From assembly GCF_947623445.1 (NCBI RefSeq), contig NC_135241.1:7070501-7134500 (forward strand): a stretch of 64,000 nucleotides of DNA, read 5' to 3'. Position 1 is the first letter of the stretch. Each line of letters opens with the position of its first letter. The translations under genes and the position numbers were made by a program. The notes below the pieces were generated by a model. It saw only the letters and a list, made by a program, of their open reading frames with translations. It had not been told where the DNA came from and searched no databases. Positions 47,156 to 61,859 of the stretch are shown piece after piece. Source of the stretch: Clavelina lepadiformis. Taxonomy: Eukaryota; Chordata; Ascidiacea; Aplousobranchia; Clavelinidae.

Positions 47156-49131
47156 TCACATTTTGGGAGTGCGATACCCCGAACGAGAAATGAAGGCAAC
47201 AAAAAGTACTAAAACAACCAAGGCGAGTACACCGACAATAGACGCCGCGACAACGCCGTAATGTTCGGTCAACGATTCCTGACGACCTGGAAAAAAAAAG
47301 CATTAGTAAACTGACAAAAGAGTAAACAGACTTGTCTTACTTGGGGGAGTTGTGAGACGACTCGGGTACACAGCGTCCCGAAGAACCATTGTATTATTTT
47401 GTGGAAATACTTCCGAAAGCGGTGAGCCCCGTGACCCTTCTAATATGAAAATTGGACCAATCTTAACAGAGGTGGTGGAATTTTCCGGGAAGCGAAGGCC
47501 GGACGCTCGTCTACGGCGTCCGAGCGATGGAGAGTAGTAGCCGTTTCCATATGGACAAGGCTGCAGTAGAAAGGTTAGTAAAGCAACACATATAGCGGCA
47601 ATACAAACATACAAAGATTTTGTTCCCCGTATAGAACTTACGGTCAAGCTGTTTTTAGGGACAAGGTTTAGTTTGGCGTGAATGTACATCACACTGCAAT
47701 TAAACATTCGGGGAACCCTGAAGGATACGCAAACAGTGCGATCTACCGACTCCCTGGTTATGCGGCTGCGCAATAGAGTGGATTCGCAGCCGTTGTCTAT
47801 TAAGAGGATGTCCTGCTGACCAGGTGTGGATGAGCAAGAAAGGTACATCTGCTTCACGATGGCCATGTCATTTGGATTCTGAAATGGAAAAATCCGGATA
47901 GTTGGGAAACATAAAATACATAACGAAAGGACTCACGGGAGCATTAGCCGCAAACGGTTGTGGCGTGGCAAAATTCACAGACATAGAAACGTGAATCATC
48001 TCCGAGACAGTATACACCGCTCCTTGATTAACGGAAAAGAGCTGAGGGCAGTCTGAAGGGCAACTTGGGGTTTTGCAGAGTTGTACCGCAGTATTCATCA
48101 GAATTTCGCCCTCGTAAGATGCTCTTACAGTATCGATCCTTTAAGAAAAGATGAAACTGTGAAATCATATAGGATGCTAGATAAATAATGGGTCACAGAC
48201 ACTAACGTGGGCTGAAGCGAAGTAACGACGTTGTATTCACTGGCGTACACGCAAGAGAAGCGTAGTACCGGTAGAGGCATGTCATAAAGCGAGCGAACCA
48301 GGTTAAACCATACTTCGCCGGACACCACAATCTTCCCGCTAGGATCGGTTGTGCGTCTTAAGCCACAAAGACTAAACGGCAGAGGGACAGTGAAAGCGTA
48401 AACGCCACTAGTGGGTAACGTAGCTAGAAGAAAAAAAACAGGTTGAGGCGGTAGCAAGGAACACTTGCTTAATGAAATCTACCATACCTTTACAAGCATC
48501 CTGTACAACGGAACCAGGAATATAATTACTAGCAAGAAATAGGTATATCCCATTGCCGGAAATTTGAAGGTCTTGGACAAATGACTGTGACACTTTCACT
48601 TCAATCCTATCACTAGCGCAAACCAGATCCGGTACAGCTTGAAATAGATATTTAGTAACGCACATGCTAATACACAGTAACGTACGATATAGTAATGCAG
48701 GAGGCAGTGCCAGCATTCAAATACTTACGTATGTTACAGTACTTTCCAATGAACCCGGCAGAGCTCACACAGTAGTAGCCATCAGAATGACGGCACGAAG
48801 GAACACATTGACATCCGTTTAAGCAGCTAGTCGACGTACATACACTTGGAGTAGCTGGAGTCGTGACTGGAGATTTACAGCCTGCACCCTCGTAACCTTG
48901 GTTGCAAACACACGCTCCCTGTACACATCGTCGACCAGTTGGACAAATAACGTTGGCGCATGTAGGTGACCCCGGAATTACTTGTCGGACACCGCGTGAA
49001 GTAGAATCGACAACTGACACCACAAAGAAGCTGAAAACGAAAAACTTTTTAAAACTCCATCATAGTTTATGCCAACTTACTGCAAAATCAGTAAACCTAA
49101 GCAACAACAGGACCGGTATCTTCATCATCAT
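47156..49131 (-). CDS. Secreted EGF + zona pellucida (ZP) domain protein with furin site and TM anchor
   Basis: Predicted type I membrane precursor of a filament- or matrix-forming ZP protein, 497 residues. Exons in transcript order: 49131-49097, 49030-48729, 48637-48488, 48423-48207, 48138-47937, 47878-47642, 47560-47341, 47286-47156. The leader is MMMKIPVLLLLSFFVVSVVD, a clean signal peptide; it forms only with donor AG|gttta, not the nearby gtaagt, which breaks frame. One EGF-like module has six Cys (36, 41, 47, 52, 54, 63), followed by a Cys-rich module (76-110). The ZP domain runs from about 118 to 390 and includes VCASDRIEVKV and the ZP-C hallmark DNGC (330-333). Furin-type RRRR lies at 396-399, then hydrophobic VKIGPIFIL (external patch-like), a TM helix about 465-488 and a short tail SRSGYRTPKM. 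Architecture suits egg-coat or epithelial-surface proteins; the tissue is unknown. Confidence 0.92.
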
Positions 49132-52100
49132 GATTATCAACTGAGGTTCCGATGTCGTACTGGAAATTTTTGAAAACGATTCTAACTTAGTAACTCTAAC
49201 AACTTGTACACAACCTTCTGAAGAAAAAGAAGCTATGAGACTAACCGGAAAATACTCCTTTTTATATGCTATTAGAGAAGAAATGTTGATCTACACGCAG
49301 AATTCGTGTAACACGTGGAATTAAAGATACGTTGCACAAATTCTTTTCCAACTAATTTCTGAAGAGTTGCCAACATCAAAATAAATTTTACTTATAACCT
49401 TACTACTACTCACCGTGGAATAACTAAATTAACTAAAAGAAATAAATTACAAGAATTCGGCAGAGCCAATTCATCACATACAAAGCTATTCATGCAGCTG
49501 GTCCATACACGTATTACATGAACGAGCACAGAACTGTGTAGCGTAAAAGATAATTTCAGTTTTTACAAAAATTTGGTTTTTAAGATTTATTTAAAAAGTG
49601 AATTAGAGACAAGGTAACAATAAAAGTGTATTAAAATGGTTTTTATAAGTAATGAAAAGAAAATTTACCGGTATAGCTGTGAAGTAGGCCTACTACTTTG
49701 CTTGAAATACACAATGAATTGGCATTTGACATCATTAGGTTTTTCTACCGCTAGACGACGGTATTGTTGTTTACTATCCAAAATCTTTATTTTAAACATA
49801 TCAGTTTTGATATTATCCATTGGGTACTTTTCGCATATTCTTGGGTTAACAATGACATACTTTGCTAGTTTGTGCTAAAATGCCAGCCGATTGTTTAATG
49901 TGTAGTTGCTCCCAACCTTTCTCGAGTCACTGACCACCCGAGACCTAAGAGGATTTGCACTTTACATTACAACGTTTGGTGGATCGTAAGCCACAATAAT
50001 GTAAATTTGCTATAATGTATTACAGCGAATCTTGTATCAAATTTTAGTAGACTTTCTTGTTGCAGTAAGACAGTCCTGGGCTACTTCAGCAACACAGACC
50101 AACCTTCAGATGATGTAGTGCATTTGACAACACAATGTGTTTGTCTGGATCAATCCAATCAATGAATTCCTTTTATTTTATTTTCTAAAACTGTTCATGA
50201 CATAATTACAAATTATGCATGACCAAAATCAAATTTGTAAAATGTCACAGAATAAAACGTATAGCATATAAATGAAAGGCATTTACATAAAACAACTTTT
50301 AAAAAATATCATACATGATAGCATATTTTTACAGTCTATATAATTGCAGTTTGAAAATAAACAGCAGTAAAGCGACCTAATTAACTTACAACACTTTCCT
50401 TGCCAAACTGACTTTTCAGGGCAAGAATATACCGACCTTGACAGCAAGTGTAATTTTGTCAGTTCAGTTTGAACTTTGAAACTGAAATATTGGAACGAGA
50501 TTACAGAAGGCCTAATAATAGCACACGCGAAAAGATTTCACAGCCCTTAAAAGAAAATATAAAGCTTTCACGCGAGAGTGTATTAAATGTGCTTTTACCG
50601 CTCCATTTTAAAGGCCTACAATGGAAAGCAATCGATTCTATTGTAAATTTTCCACATGACTGCACATCGACTTAACACTGCTCTTGGCAGCGTTAACAGT
50701 GTGAAACCAGTGCGTGAGACCGACACCATACTGAGATGTCAGAGTTGTGGTAAGCTGAGTTTGCTGTTTTTGAATTCGTTCGTGTATTAGTCAGAGTAGA
50801 TCAGAAGTTTCATACTTCCAATAAAACAAATTTTGTTGATGTTGAAAGGTGTTAAATAAACCGTGAGACCAAAAAGTATTAGAAACCCAAGAAACGTAAT
50901 TTTTGCGTCGAACCGATTTTTCTTTTAATTTGAGCTCGACACCTTAGATTAAGTCAGCAACTATACCTGCGTTTCTTGTCGGTCCTGGTCATATGCTATT
51001 TTAAAGTTGTTTATCGAAAATTAAGAGGGTTTTTAAATCGAGTAGGTTTTACACTGGCTTTTATTTCAGCCAGCTTTACAAAAAAGAAAGCGACTGTTTC
51101 ACCGTTAGCATGTTACGCAGTCCGTTGTTAAGGATGGGCTAGGTCTGTTCTGCAGGTCAATGATAGAGTTGGGTGTACAAAAACATGGTTTTAGTTATTA
51201 AAAATTATAATACTGTTAGATTTAAAATAGGAGTTAAATTTGTAAATTTACTAACTAGGCCTATGTGTTAACATTCGAGTTTGGTTAACAGGAAAACTTT
51301 AAAGATAGATTTACGCGTACAATTTGTCCTCTAAAATAAAGACAGCTTAGGAAATCGCATAATGTGAGTGCAGTAGAAGTCGCCGTTTTACCGACCTCAG
51401 GCAGGTCATTTTCGAATCTCAACACCTGCGCGATTATTGCGGTCTAGTAGGCTAATCAATCTGCCTTTTAGGGATCGTTTAAGCTGTTCAAAATATTGTG
51501 ACAGAATTATAAAGCAAATTCTCTACAATTTCGGGTCATGTGTACAAATGCACGACCATATTAGCGTCGAATGAAGTAAAGAAAAATTATTACGTCATTC
51601 ATAACTAACAACTCTTAACTTCTTCATGTGGCTTGCAAACTGCAGTGGTAAACTTGACACAAAATTTCCAATAGCCTATTACATATATATTTTTTTTGGC
51701 AAGCTTGACGAAATTAGATATAACTTAGAATTAACAAAATACCACTACACTTAATAACAAAAGTTCAAACAATTCAGTATTTTGTTTCTGGCCTTATTTG
51801 TGCGATACAGCACCAAACCAAACCATTGGAATATGTGATGATAACAGTTAATACTGTACAAAGGTAGGTATTGCAATTTGCGTAATGACAAATCGCAGAA
51901 ACGGCACAAATTCTGCCGAGAGTTTTTCGAAATATATAAAATGATGTACACTTTATATCTCGCACTTCATTTAGAATCTGGAGCTATGTATAGAATGATA
52001 TCAATGATAATTACTTTCCTTAAAAGATGTTATTAAAGTAAAGGTTGGTAGTTGACATAGTTTAAACACTCCAATACCTAAGAGGCGATGGCGCCTTTGT

Positions 52101-55100
52101 CACATAATTGCACACTTGTAACGAGTGTATAAGAACCAGAGGGTTGAAATAGTTTCGTACTAATTGAAAAACAATGATTATAGGCATGGTTTTTCACCAT
52201 TCAGTTTGTTTTATGTTTTTGCCAAAGTTAACTATTTTACCAACACATCGATTGCCAATTACCGATGTTTTTATGGAAAGATGAGTGACTACCTACGAGT
52301 AGGCCTATTATCGTAACTGCCGTTTTAACCTCATACCATTCCTACGTGTTTATCGGGTAATTTTCCGGGCCTTCCGATTGGGAATATTGGTTCAGGTAGC
52401 CTAGTTGTAACATATCCAGAACATGACCTAGAAGAGCTTGTCGGTTGAGCATTTTATCGCTGGTCTCATTCAACCAAACTACATTTTTACCCGGTGGCAA
52501 TCAACTTCCTAAAGTCAGGTGTAAATACTATTATAGAAATTGTTTTTTAAAAGTTTATTACCGATATTTGTTACTGTATAGCTAACTTGATACTATATGA
52601 TGGTCTTCACCGGTTGTGCCATCGTTAGACTAGCTACAATTCCATTCAGACTTGTTTATTATGGTTACCAGGATAAAAAAGTTTTCTTTAGCCAGTGGAC
52701 GTAAATCGAAGCCACTTGTCATTAAGAAATGCTTAACGAAACAAGCCGCAACATCTTTTTGCTCCGTCTTAGAAACATTTACTCCTGGTTGGCTAGCGAT
52801 GGCTTATAGCTTCGATGTTTATTTTTCGCCTCGTCGCATTTGCAGGGGACCATACCAACAGATATTGTTTCAAAAATTATGTAGAATATTGGTGTGTTGC
52901 TTACCTTTTAAACTTTGTTGCACATCTGTATTTATCGTAACATATGGCTTGTTTCGATTGCTGTAATGAACAGTTTTGTTCACTAAAAGTTCTTGTCCTC
53001 ACGTATACGTTCAAATAAGTTTCATTCGAATATTATAACCAAAAATGGTTAGCAAAATTTTTTCCATATAACATCTTTGCAGAGTGTCAATAGATTTAAA
53101 AATCTTCATACCAGCTAAATGTTTGGTATTCTTTGACAATTACAATTTCGCTTTTAAAATTTTATTTGAACGTTTTTATTTGTGTACAAAATACGTCTAC
53201 CCCAAGAGGAATAACTTAAGCGTATCCATTACTCAAGTGGGGTTATGACCTTTGCGTGATGTTCAGAAAGTAACGCTTAGAAGGATATTTATTTAAGCTC
53301 AAGCGCTAAAGCCCCTTTGAAGGAGTGTATCCAGGATATGGTGATATCTTATTCTCGTAAATCTTACTTGAAACCTCTTCTTGTACTTTACTATAACTTT
53401 TCAAGTATTTTAATGGTTCGTAAGTTAAAAGCGGTCTGGTATGGTTTATAAATTGTAAATATTTTGAAAACAAATCTCGAAAACAGCGTCTCCTGGAGTA
53501 GGTCTATATCTAAATGTAGGTCAAGTTATGTGATCTTTATCTGTAAACATATCTCTTGGGGTTTAGATTTATCTTTGCTTACTTATTTAGCAGTGCTTCT
53601 GTTGTTAATCAATAAAGTTTTAAAAGTGTTAAATGTTTTGAAGATATTATGGTTTCGTTTTTGTAAAACATGATTGACGTTATTATCTTATTTAAGATAT
53701 TACCAACAATTAAACAAGAGATTAATCGCGTATGTGCGAGTTGGTCAAATGTGTACTGTGTACGCTTTACAAACGCCCGAGGACTCGTATCTTACCAGCT
53801 TTTTTATTTGGCTCGCGACTTGTTTTTCTCCATAGGCGATAATTGCCTTCACACCATGTCTTTCTTTGGCGCCAATTAATAAAATTAGCGGTTTTTTTGT
53901 ACGATTGTACATCAAACATTAAAACTTTTTCTTTTTAAACACGTGTAGAAAGTCATTTCATCAGTGTACAATATTCGTCAAATGTCTGTATTCTGTACCG
54001 CATGAATCGTGACCGGCCAGTGTAATAAGACTTGTACGAACGTTTATTAAATCCGTGTCGAACTCACAGAGAGTTGAATGATACGATTGGCTGCAATTTA
54101 TGATAAACAGGAGAAATCGTAAGGCTTATTTGTGGCAGACATGGAGATAAATATGAGCAGCAATCTACAGTAGTCTGCTGGAAAGTAATTTAAATCGTTT
54201 ACCTAACTCAAGAGGCTGCCCAGGTAGCTGAAGTGTTCTCTGGGGCGGCATGCTTACACAGTTACATGACAGTGTTCGTGTCAAGTGTCAGTCTTGAAGT
54301 TGGTTTACCGTTAAACCCGATAGAATGACACACAGAAGTTGTAACACCAACATTCTATTATCGTGTACTCGAAGAATTTCCTCCATAACTGCTCTAAGTA
54401 AACAGAGGTTCTGGGAAACAGATTTTCTACCGTCCTTTGATATCGACCCCATGACAAAATACCGAGCCGATTTTCGGGTTGAATGAGCTTTACCTTGGTA
54501 CCATATCTCATTTGGACTGCGTCTAGCAAATTACAGGGTATTAAGTTAAGTTTGCAACAACCTAATAGCTATGTCCACAGACAAAATCAAGTAGATCAGC
54601 TAAATTTGCAGTCGTTGGTAAAAATTCTTGGCATTTGACTGTACAAACTTTGGCAGTACACCCTGCAGAATTATTTCATTACAAATGATGTTTTTATCTT
54701 AGCGCTTGTATGTTTTACACGTATTATATCCAGTTTTTATAGAAATGTTTGCGTTGTAGCTTTTAGAAACTTGGCCTTTGGTTTCTTAAGTGTTGGACAA
54801 AAGTTTACAGTATAAGTTGTTAGCTTTGTGGGAATAGGCCTGTACAGCTTCTTATGCAAAGAGTGACTGTGCGGTAATATTGATTGCTATTGATGGAATT
54901 TGTGGTGGATGAGTTGAAGTACAACTACAGATATACAAACAACATATAGTGTAGTTGCTATTAGCCAGCTAGCCTACTGTCTCATCAGTCATCACAGCAT
55001 GGAATACTTAACGACACGTTGCATGATCTCTTCTGAAGTATTTCAATATACTGTACACGCTTTTTTGTTGATGTGTGAAGATGTCGGTTTAAAATGACCG

Positions 55101-58100
55101 GCGTCTGTTATGACCTCATTAATAATTTATCAAGCTTTTTGAAACAATTTATTGTGGCTTAGTGGTTATTAAAGTTTGCGATGACCGACGCAGCTACCTA
55201 CAACCGGCCATCTGTTGTCTATCCATTTCTTTGTTAGTTGTAAGATGTCCTATTTAATATGGTTGATACGACAGCTTTGGGAACATAGTCGATTAGTCTT
55301 GGCTAAGCACCGTTTTATTTCCGTACTAATAGGAGCAGCTGTCACTAGATATCACGCAGATGCAGAAAGCATTCATCGTACTTTTATAAGGGTAGTCTAA
55401 TTTACCTCTAACGTTGTAGAGCCGCAATCACCAGCTGGTCAGAAACTAGTTATTGTAGTTCTTACGTTTCATTACAAGCATGGTCATATCAAAAATTTCG
55501 TTGGATTGCTGTTGTTAGAAAATGTACAAAGCAGTCGTGAAATATTTCATTATACTTGTGCGAGTTGAGTTGCAAAATTGTTTATGCTGGTTGAAATTTG
55601 TTTAGAGTTGTTTTGTTCAGCATACTTGGACAATCACAGTGCACAAGTTGTTCTGCAATTCAATTCTACTGTAGAGTTCTGGGTAATCCAACACGGTCCA
55701 ATATTTATGTGAGTTGCATGCTTTCCTTCAACAGTTTGTCATTTGCAAAATTTTCAACATGTTTCATGCGTTTACACTCAATTTGTTCATTAGAATATTT
55801 AGGTTGGTCCTTCTAATACTAAACTTGGTCTCAGCTTCTTAAGCTCGGGCATATTTTTTATGGTTTAAGTTTCTCACTGAGTCTCTTAACTCATCACGAC
55901 ATTAAGTTGTTTTAAACTAAATGTCGCTGACTGCGTGACCGTGTGATCTGCTTGCATGTAAGGATAGGTTTTCAGGTGTACAGCCAATGTATTTTGGGTT
56001 TTAATGTTACCGCTATTCCTTCCAAAGTTATAAACCAATTGATACTAAATACAAGTCCAAGGGTAGCCAGTTGAATTGTTTGAGTGTAGTGGAACATTTA
56101 TTATGATAAAACAAACACCCTTTATTTACATTTTAATCCGGCTAAGACGGAAATGATCATAAGGGAAATGGTACATATCTCAGCGAATTGTTTTGCACTT
56201 TCTTAACGTTTGTTATGTGATTTAGTTCGTTTTAAAATTAAAATAGAGCTCTCGACCCTATCTTTTGCATGTGTTAAGTTAGCTAGTAGCCTATGTTATG
56301 GGTATTTTGTAGATATACAGTAATGGTGCGCGGAGATTTTGTTTTATTAAAACTAGTTTCCCACGCAAGACTCGGGCATTGGGCAATTTGTTAGAACAAG
56401 AGATTTATGGCACTTGACTTAACTGCTGCTCCATTTAGCTGATACAAGATTTTGAATCGGTGGTAAGTCTAGTTTCATCTCTGCGATTTAATTTCCGTTT
56501 TTTCTTAAGTACCGTAACAGACAATTATACTGTGAGACTTCATAGAAATTGGTCCTGCGGTTTGACTTGAGTGAAGTGACAAAAGTGCCTGCTAATCTGA
56601 AACATGCGACTTATTGTAAGAATAAGCGTTGTTATGTTAGATCGGTTATACAAGGTTGAAGGTTTAAAACGTCGCATGTCAATTATTAACGAAGCATCAT
56701 CACTCGCTATTTCTATTGATTTTGGCGTGTTTAATAAATTTGGCTCAAATAAAAGAAAACGAACTGCAAACGGTCTAGCTTCAAACAACTGAATGTAGGC
56801 TTGTTTGCTGGTCTAAATAACTCTGTTTCAGTTTTCGCCATATGCTGTGGAGAATCCTATAATGCGTTTCACATTAAAACATTTGTATCAGTGAAAGGCC
56901 CACGAATTAAGGCACATTTCGTTGTATTCATAAGTTTTCCATTTGGATGTTTGGTAGAAATATTTAGCACTATCTACTTAGCAGCAAGTCGACAAATACC
57001 GGTAACATCAAATGGTAGGGCAAAATGTTTCAGAAAGCGTAAGGCACATATACTAAGCACAAACAAGGAAAGATTGAAGCAGACAGATCGGTATGCAGAC
57101 ACCAGGCATCTGCGTCCTTCTGCCTAGAAAGGTTTTACTTTTTTGCCCATCCATCCAAAGTAAAGATTTCAGGTGTTGATATTGTGCTGGTGACGGAATG
57201 TTGTTGACTTTGCCGCCATGTTTTGCGTGATCCTGAAAGAGTGTAACTTTCGCTTAAGTAAAGTTTTTAAGTTTACGTAACGTCGCCAAATCGATGATTT
57301 CATCGTTTACTTGGTAAGGAAAAACTGTCCCTTCATTACATTTCTTGTGCGTTAAGTGGAACTCATTTTCTATTGTACATTCACCGGTTACCACGAAGGG
57401 AATGTTGATGGTCAAACCGAGATTACATAACATGTAAGAAATAGGAATATGTTGTGAAACCAAACTTCGTTCCTGCTAACTTGTTTTTAACAGAATCAGT
57501 AAGTTTACGGCATTGACCCGCAAACAACCCTTTTAGCTTCTATCTGTATGTGCCCTTGCTTTGTTTGGTTGACACACTTAACGTCCGGCAACCCTTTTTG
57601 ACAAGCAAGCTGTGAGATTTTATAATCCTATCTCGTGTTTATTCGAGTTAACTAACAGCTATCGAGAGCCTTGCTAATGAGCCCCTTTTCATCTTTTTCG
57701 AGTTACTTACGCGTGTGCCCAGCGCTCGCGTATCAGGTTTTAATTTTCATCGCTTAGCACTTGAAGCGGTAAAAGTATGTCCATCAGTAATATGTTTGAC
57801 AAGTAGTCGTCCATGTTGTTTTAAGTTCTGCCTGCAAAACGTTTGCTTGATTAAACGTAAATTCCTGAACATATTGCATATCTGCACGTCGCGATGTTTA
57901 CTTCAGAGTGGATCGCGCGCGAAAAGCGTTAATCGCAAGGTTTTATTACTACGATTATAGTTTTGAATAAAATAAAGTTAGTGAATAGGCTTAAGCAATA
58001 GTTTTAAATGCCCTTTTCCGGAATGAGTTTCCGGTGCTTTTTCCCAGTTTAGCTATCATTAACAACATTGTGGCCTAACATTGTGATTAGTAAGTGTTGT

Positions 58101-60709
58101 AGATGTCATCTTTTACTGTTGGTCAAAGCTCAGTTATAAGTTCCACGCGTGGTGAAAACTAATGTTTTCGGTTAACAGTTTCTTTCACTTTTAACATTTT
58201 GTCGTATCTTGGATACTTGGAAGAACTAAATTAAAAACACCTGATCACCTGGTTGGGTTGTAAATGTTTCGTACATTAGTTTATTTGCACTTGGTGCGCA
58301 CCTGCTTTTATAGACATTAGCTTTTATGTATGACTGTGTACGACTGGGTACGACAGTCGTTTGAATAATTGTCCGAAGCTGTGTAAGACCTTACTAGCAC
58401 TTAGGATACTTGAAACGAATTGTCCCGGATATTTCTTTTTATCGGATTTCCTTATAACTCCCATCATACGAATTTATTGGCCGTAAAGCGTTTCCCGCGT
58501 ACTTGTTTTATAAATATATCCAAATAGTAGAGGGTTCAGAGTTGAACTAAAAAATCTTTACTTTTTGTTTATTGTAACCAAGCGTTAGTTTTCTTACTGT
58601 TATTGGTTGGAAACCTCACTTACAATTACGTTGGTGATTTCAAGATACCAGGTTCGTTAAATTAATTAATAATCAAATACTTTTCTGGTGAGTTAGTTAC
58701 TGCTGTATTAATTAATTATCATAGCGGTCTATGATGGTTGAAGTAACACTTGCTACGAAGAAAAAATTACTCTAAGGGTGCAACATGTAACACTTAGATC
58801 AAGGCGCTCAGTGTAAAGCTAAATATCTTTAGTAAAACTATTATTCCCCACATTAGTCATTTCGAAAAGACATCTCAATTTAATAGGCTATCTCTGCATG
58901 GGGTCAGTACGAAGAAGAGATTTGAAGAAATTGTGAACGAATCGTCAGTGCCTTTGTGAGGCCGGACCTTTCAGCAGTGCCTTTTTAATAGCAACTTGAG
59001 TCATCAAATCAATCTAGCAAGGAGAAAGGACGAAAGTTGTTAACTGGTCGTTTATTTATCTACTTGAGGGATTTTGTTTGCTGTGTTTGTCTGCGTTCTA
59101 TTGTTCAAGTCGCGCCTAATTCCCGGGGAGACCTCACAGCGCTGATCAGTGCATCATGGCAGTCCACTTCACTTAAAACCGGCGTGTTTGACTAAAGTCG
59201 CACGTCTTAAGAGATTGTTTTGTAAACTATATACTGATACCAAATCTGTACGGGAGTTAGTTGCACTTAACGATTTGAACTCGAGCGATGTAGTTGCTTG
59301 CGTTTTATAAGAACACCCTGCAGATCAAAGTTTTTCTGATAGATAGAACCGATCATGTACTGGTTAAGTTCGGTTTATACAGTTTTAGCTTCCAGGCATG
59401 CCGAAACCTGAAAAGAGATTGTTTTACCTGCACCGCTGAAGTAGTGTACGTTGCCTTAAGCGCTAGTACTAATATACGTGTGAAAGTTAAACGGAACGTT
59501 TAACATTTATTTAAAGTGTATGTATGGAAACGAATACTAGATATAAGCATATCACTACATAATACTACTACTGATACTACTCAAAACTAGAATAACGATC
59601 TGTTGCGATTGATATCCGTAAAGGATGGTAGTAAAGTTACTTTTTGTTAGATTATGTTTGAGTATTTGAAATGTCATTTAAAAGTGTAAGTGGTTGTAAT
59701 TGTACGGAATTTAGAATAGTTTCTGCCGGTATTGTTGTGCAGTCGTGGTAATAAAACACATTATTAGAAATTGAGCGACCAAGCTGCTAACTTTCGACAA
59801 AATCTTATGATCGTGCTTGTAATGTATGTGAAAGCTATGAAGCCCTCGGCATACTAGCGAAGATAATGTGCGCTTTTTGTTTGTTTTGCTAGCAGAGTCG
59901 TTGCTTGCGTATTGTCATGAAATTCTCATTAAGCGCCGTGGCTTTCCCGCTCATCTTTAGCAAGCGTTGGTGCTATGTGCAGTTTAATTACATCTGTCGT
60001 TATTATTGCATTCCATAGTAAAGTTGCTCATGAGAATTAAGGTCACTCGCCTTTCGTAGGAAGTAGATCAATTGCTTAATAGGTCGCCTTTTAGTACGCT
60101 TGCTTACACCAGATGTCTATACACTACATTAAAAACTCGGATTCATAATAATGCTTCTCTGTTACTGTTGCTCACTGAACAGAAAATTTAAATTGATTTG
60201 ATATTTAACATGACAATTAGACTTTTTAATGCATTTTACTTTTAGTTTTGGATTTTGCTTTTTTGCAGTTATGTGAATGTGAATGTGTGAAGGGCTTTTA
60301 GAGTTAGTTTTCACACTCCCTGGTACCAAGGCATGTTTCACCAAGATATAGATATAGAATTAGTTATAGATACCAGTACACCAAAGTATTCTAATACCTC
60401 CAACATACCAATGCTTAATTTGTGAAAGTTGGAATCAAGAGGTTGAACAATATTGCAGCAATAAAGATTTTTCTGAATTAATGAACTGATGCAAACTGGT
60501 AGAAAGTATAAGCACTCACTGAATTAACTTAATTAGTCACATAAAAGGTTGAAATGTAGATACAACGCAGGTGTTGTTAATTTCCCAGATTCTGTAGAGT
60601 GATTTTAATATTTTTCATTGCAAGAAAACATTACTATCGGAAATTGGCTGACAACTTGCTTTTCGTTTGGAATATTTAGTAAAATATAATATTGGACAAT
60701 AAAGGAAAG
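49132..60709. other. 11.6-kb gene-poor region
   Basis: Divergent spacer between the ZP gene (-) and the Vangl-like gene (+). The longest open frames (for example 52652-52966 and 56801-57127 on +) lack splice context or family resemblance. A worn hAT-end-like stretch lies near 49906 (GCTCCCAACCTTTCTCGAG). No tandem array and no RNA gene were recognised. The right part may hold non-coding first exons and enhancers of the downstream gene; nothing here proves that. Confidence 0.4.
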
Positions 60710-61859
60710 ATGGATACTGATAAACTTGACAACGATTCTGAATATTCACTTGCAACTAATAGGTATGTATTATTTTATATGATATGATAACTGTGTAACT
60801 GTACATTTTTGTGATAAATTGACATTATTTTTTCGCTGTGCCTGGCTGTAATATAAAATTAAGCTTTTCCAACTGATTAACTTACAAATATCCAATCGCA
60901 ATCAGTAAGTTTGTTAGTACTGAACTTGGTAATAGTGTATCATATAAGCTTATGTATACATGTGAAATTTTTAAATCTGGGATTAACATTCATACACTTG
61001 ATTCTGATGATGTCTATAAGATCTATTGAATTTTTGCCACTATGTTCGGACCGGTTCATCGCATTGTGAAATTTCATACATAAACAATTAATAGATTTGA
61101 GATGTTTTTATGCAAATTTGTGTTGTTTTATATTTCAATTAGTTCATTATGAAGTAAAGCTTTGAACATTTTCTTTAGTATCAACAGGTAGAACGTTTGA
61201 AGCCATATATGTCTATGTGATGAAATGGCAGTTGTGACCTGTGTGTTTAGCTTTTTTATTGCTGTAACTTATTTAATTGCTCCAGGCAGTTGTTTAAATC
61301 CATTATCTTAAGCTAGAGAAATTGTCAGATTCGTTAATGAAGTATTTGAGTGGTTGATGGATTTAGTAAATGAACACAATTTAGATAGTAATTTTCCATC
61401 TCATTCATAAAACATTGGCAACTGCAATTTCTAGATTGTATATTGATATCTGTTATTGCAAGCATAGATACATTTTATTAAAAAAAAGATAATGTGCCCT
61501 ACTACTTCAGGGATGTTTGTTTTTATTCCACCTACGTAATAAAATATTCATTGTAAAAAAAAATTTTTATTAAAAGTATTTTTTAACATGCTTGGTATGT
61601 TAGAAAAATGTACACATATGTGAGTGTTATATCATTAAACAACTTTCAAATGTTTTAAAACTATTTTCTTAGCAGAATTTTAAATTATACAACGAATTTT
61701 TTTCATTAGAATGTGGCATTGCGCACAATCTACTCTGTAAAAAATTTTTCTGCAGATCAGAACGATCACGTCACAGTCATAGAAGACATAGATCACATGA
61801 GCGTGGTAATCGCCGTCATAGAAATAGAGGTAGCAACAACGATGTAAATGAAACAGGAG
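60710..61859 (+). CDS. Probable Van Gogh-like (Vangl/Strabismus) protein, N-terminal exons only
   Basis: Exon 60710-60762 (ATG start, donor gtatgt) joins 61756-61859 (acceptor tttctgcag, donor gtttgt); the gene continues beyond the window. The 52 residues seen begin MDTDKLDNDSEYSLATNR and continue SERSRHSHRRHRSHERGNRR. An MDT..S.YS start followed by a Ser/Arg/His-rich basic stretch is how Vangl proteins begin: a cytosolic, Ser-phosphorylated N-tail ahead of four membrane helices. Vangl is a core planar cell polarity component at the plasma membrane. The diagnostic VTIQ box and membrane helices are not in the window. Other Arg/Ser/His-rich starts are possible, so the call is tentative. The 993-bp first intron has no repeat I recognise. 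Confidence 0.5.

Noticed and set aside
49091..49096. Alternative reading of ZP exon 1 through to the gtaagt donor at 49080
   Set aside because: It leaves phase 0, which breaks the EGF frame; the AG|gttta donor restores a proper signal peptide.
49900..49960. hAT-terminus-like stretch in the gene-poor region
   Set aside because: Single worn end with no opposite end or duplication.
52652..52966. 104-codon plus-strand frame
   Set aside because: No splice context, no domain and composition like the flanking non-coding sequence.
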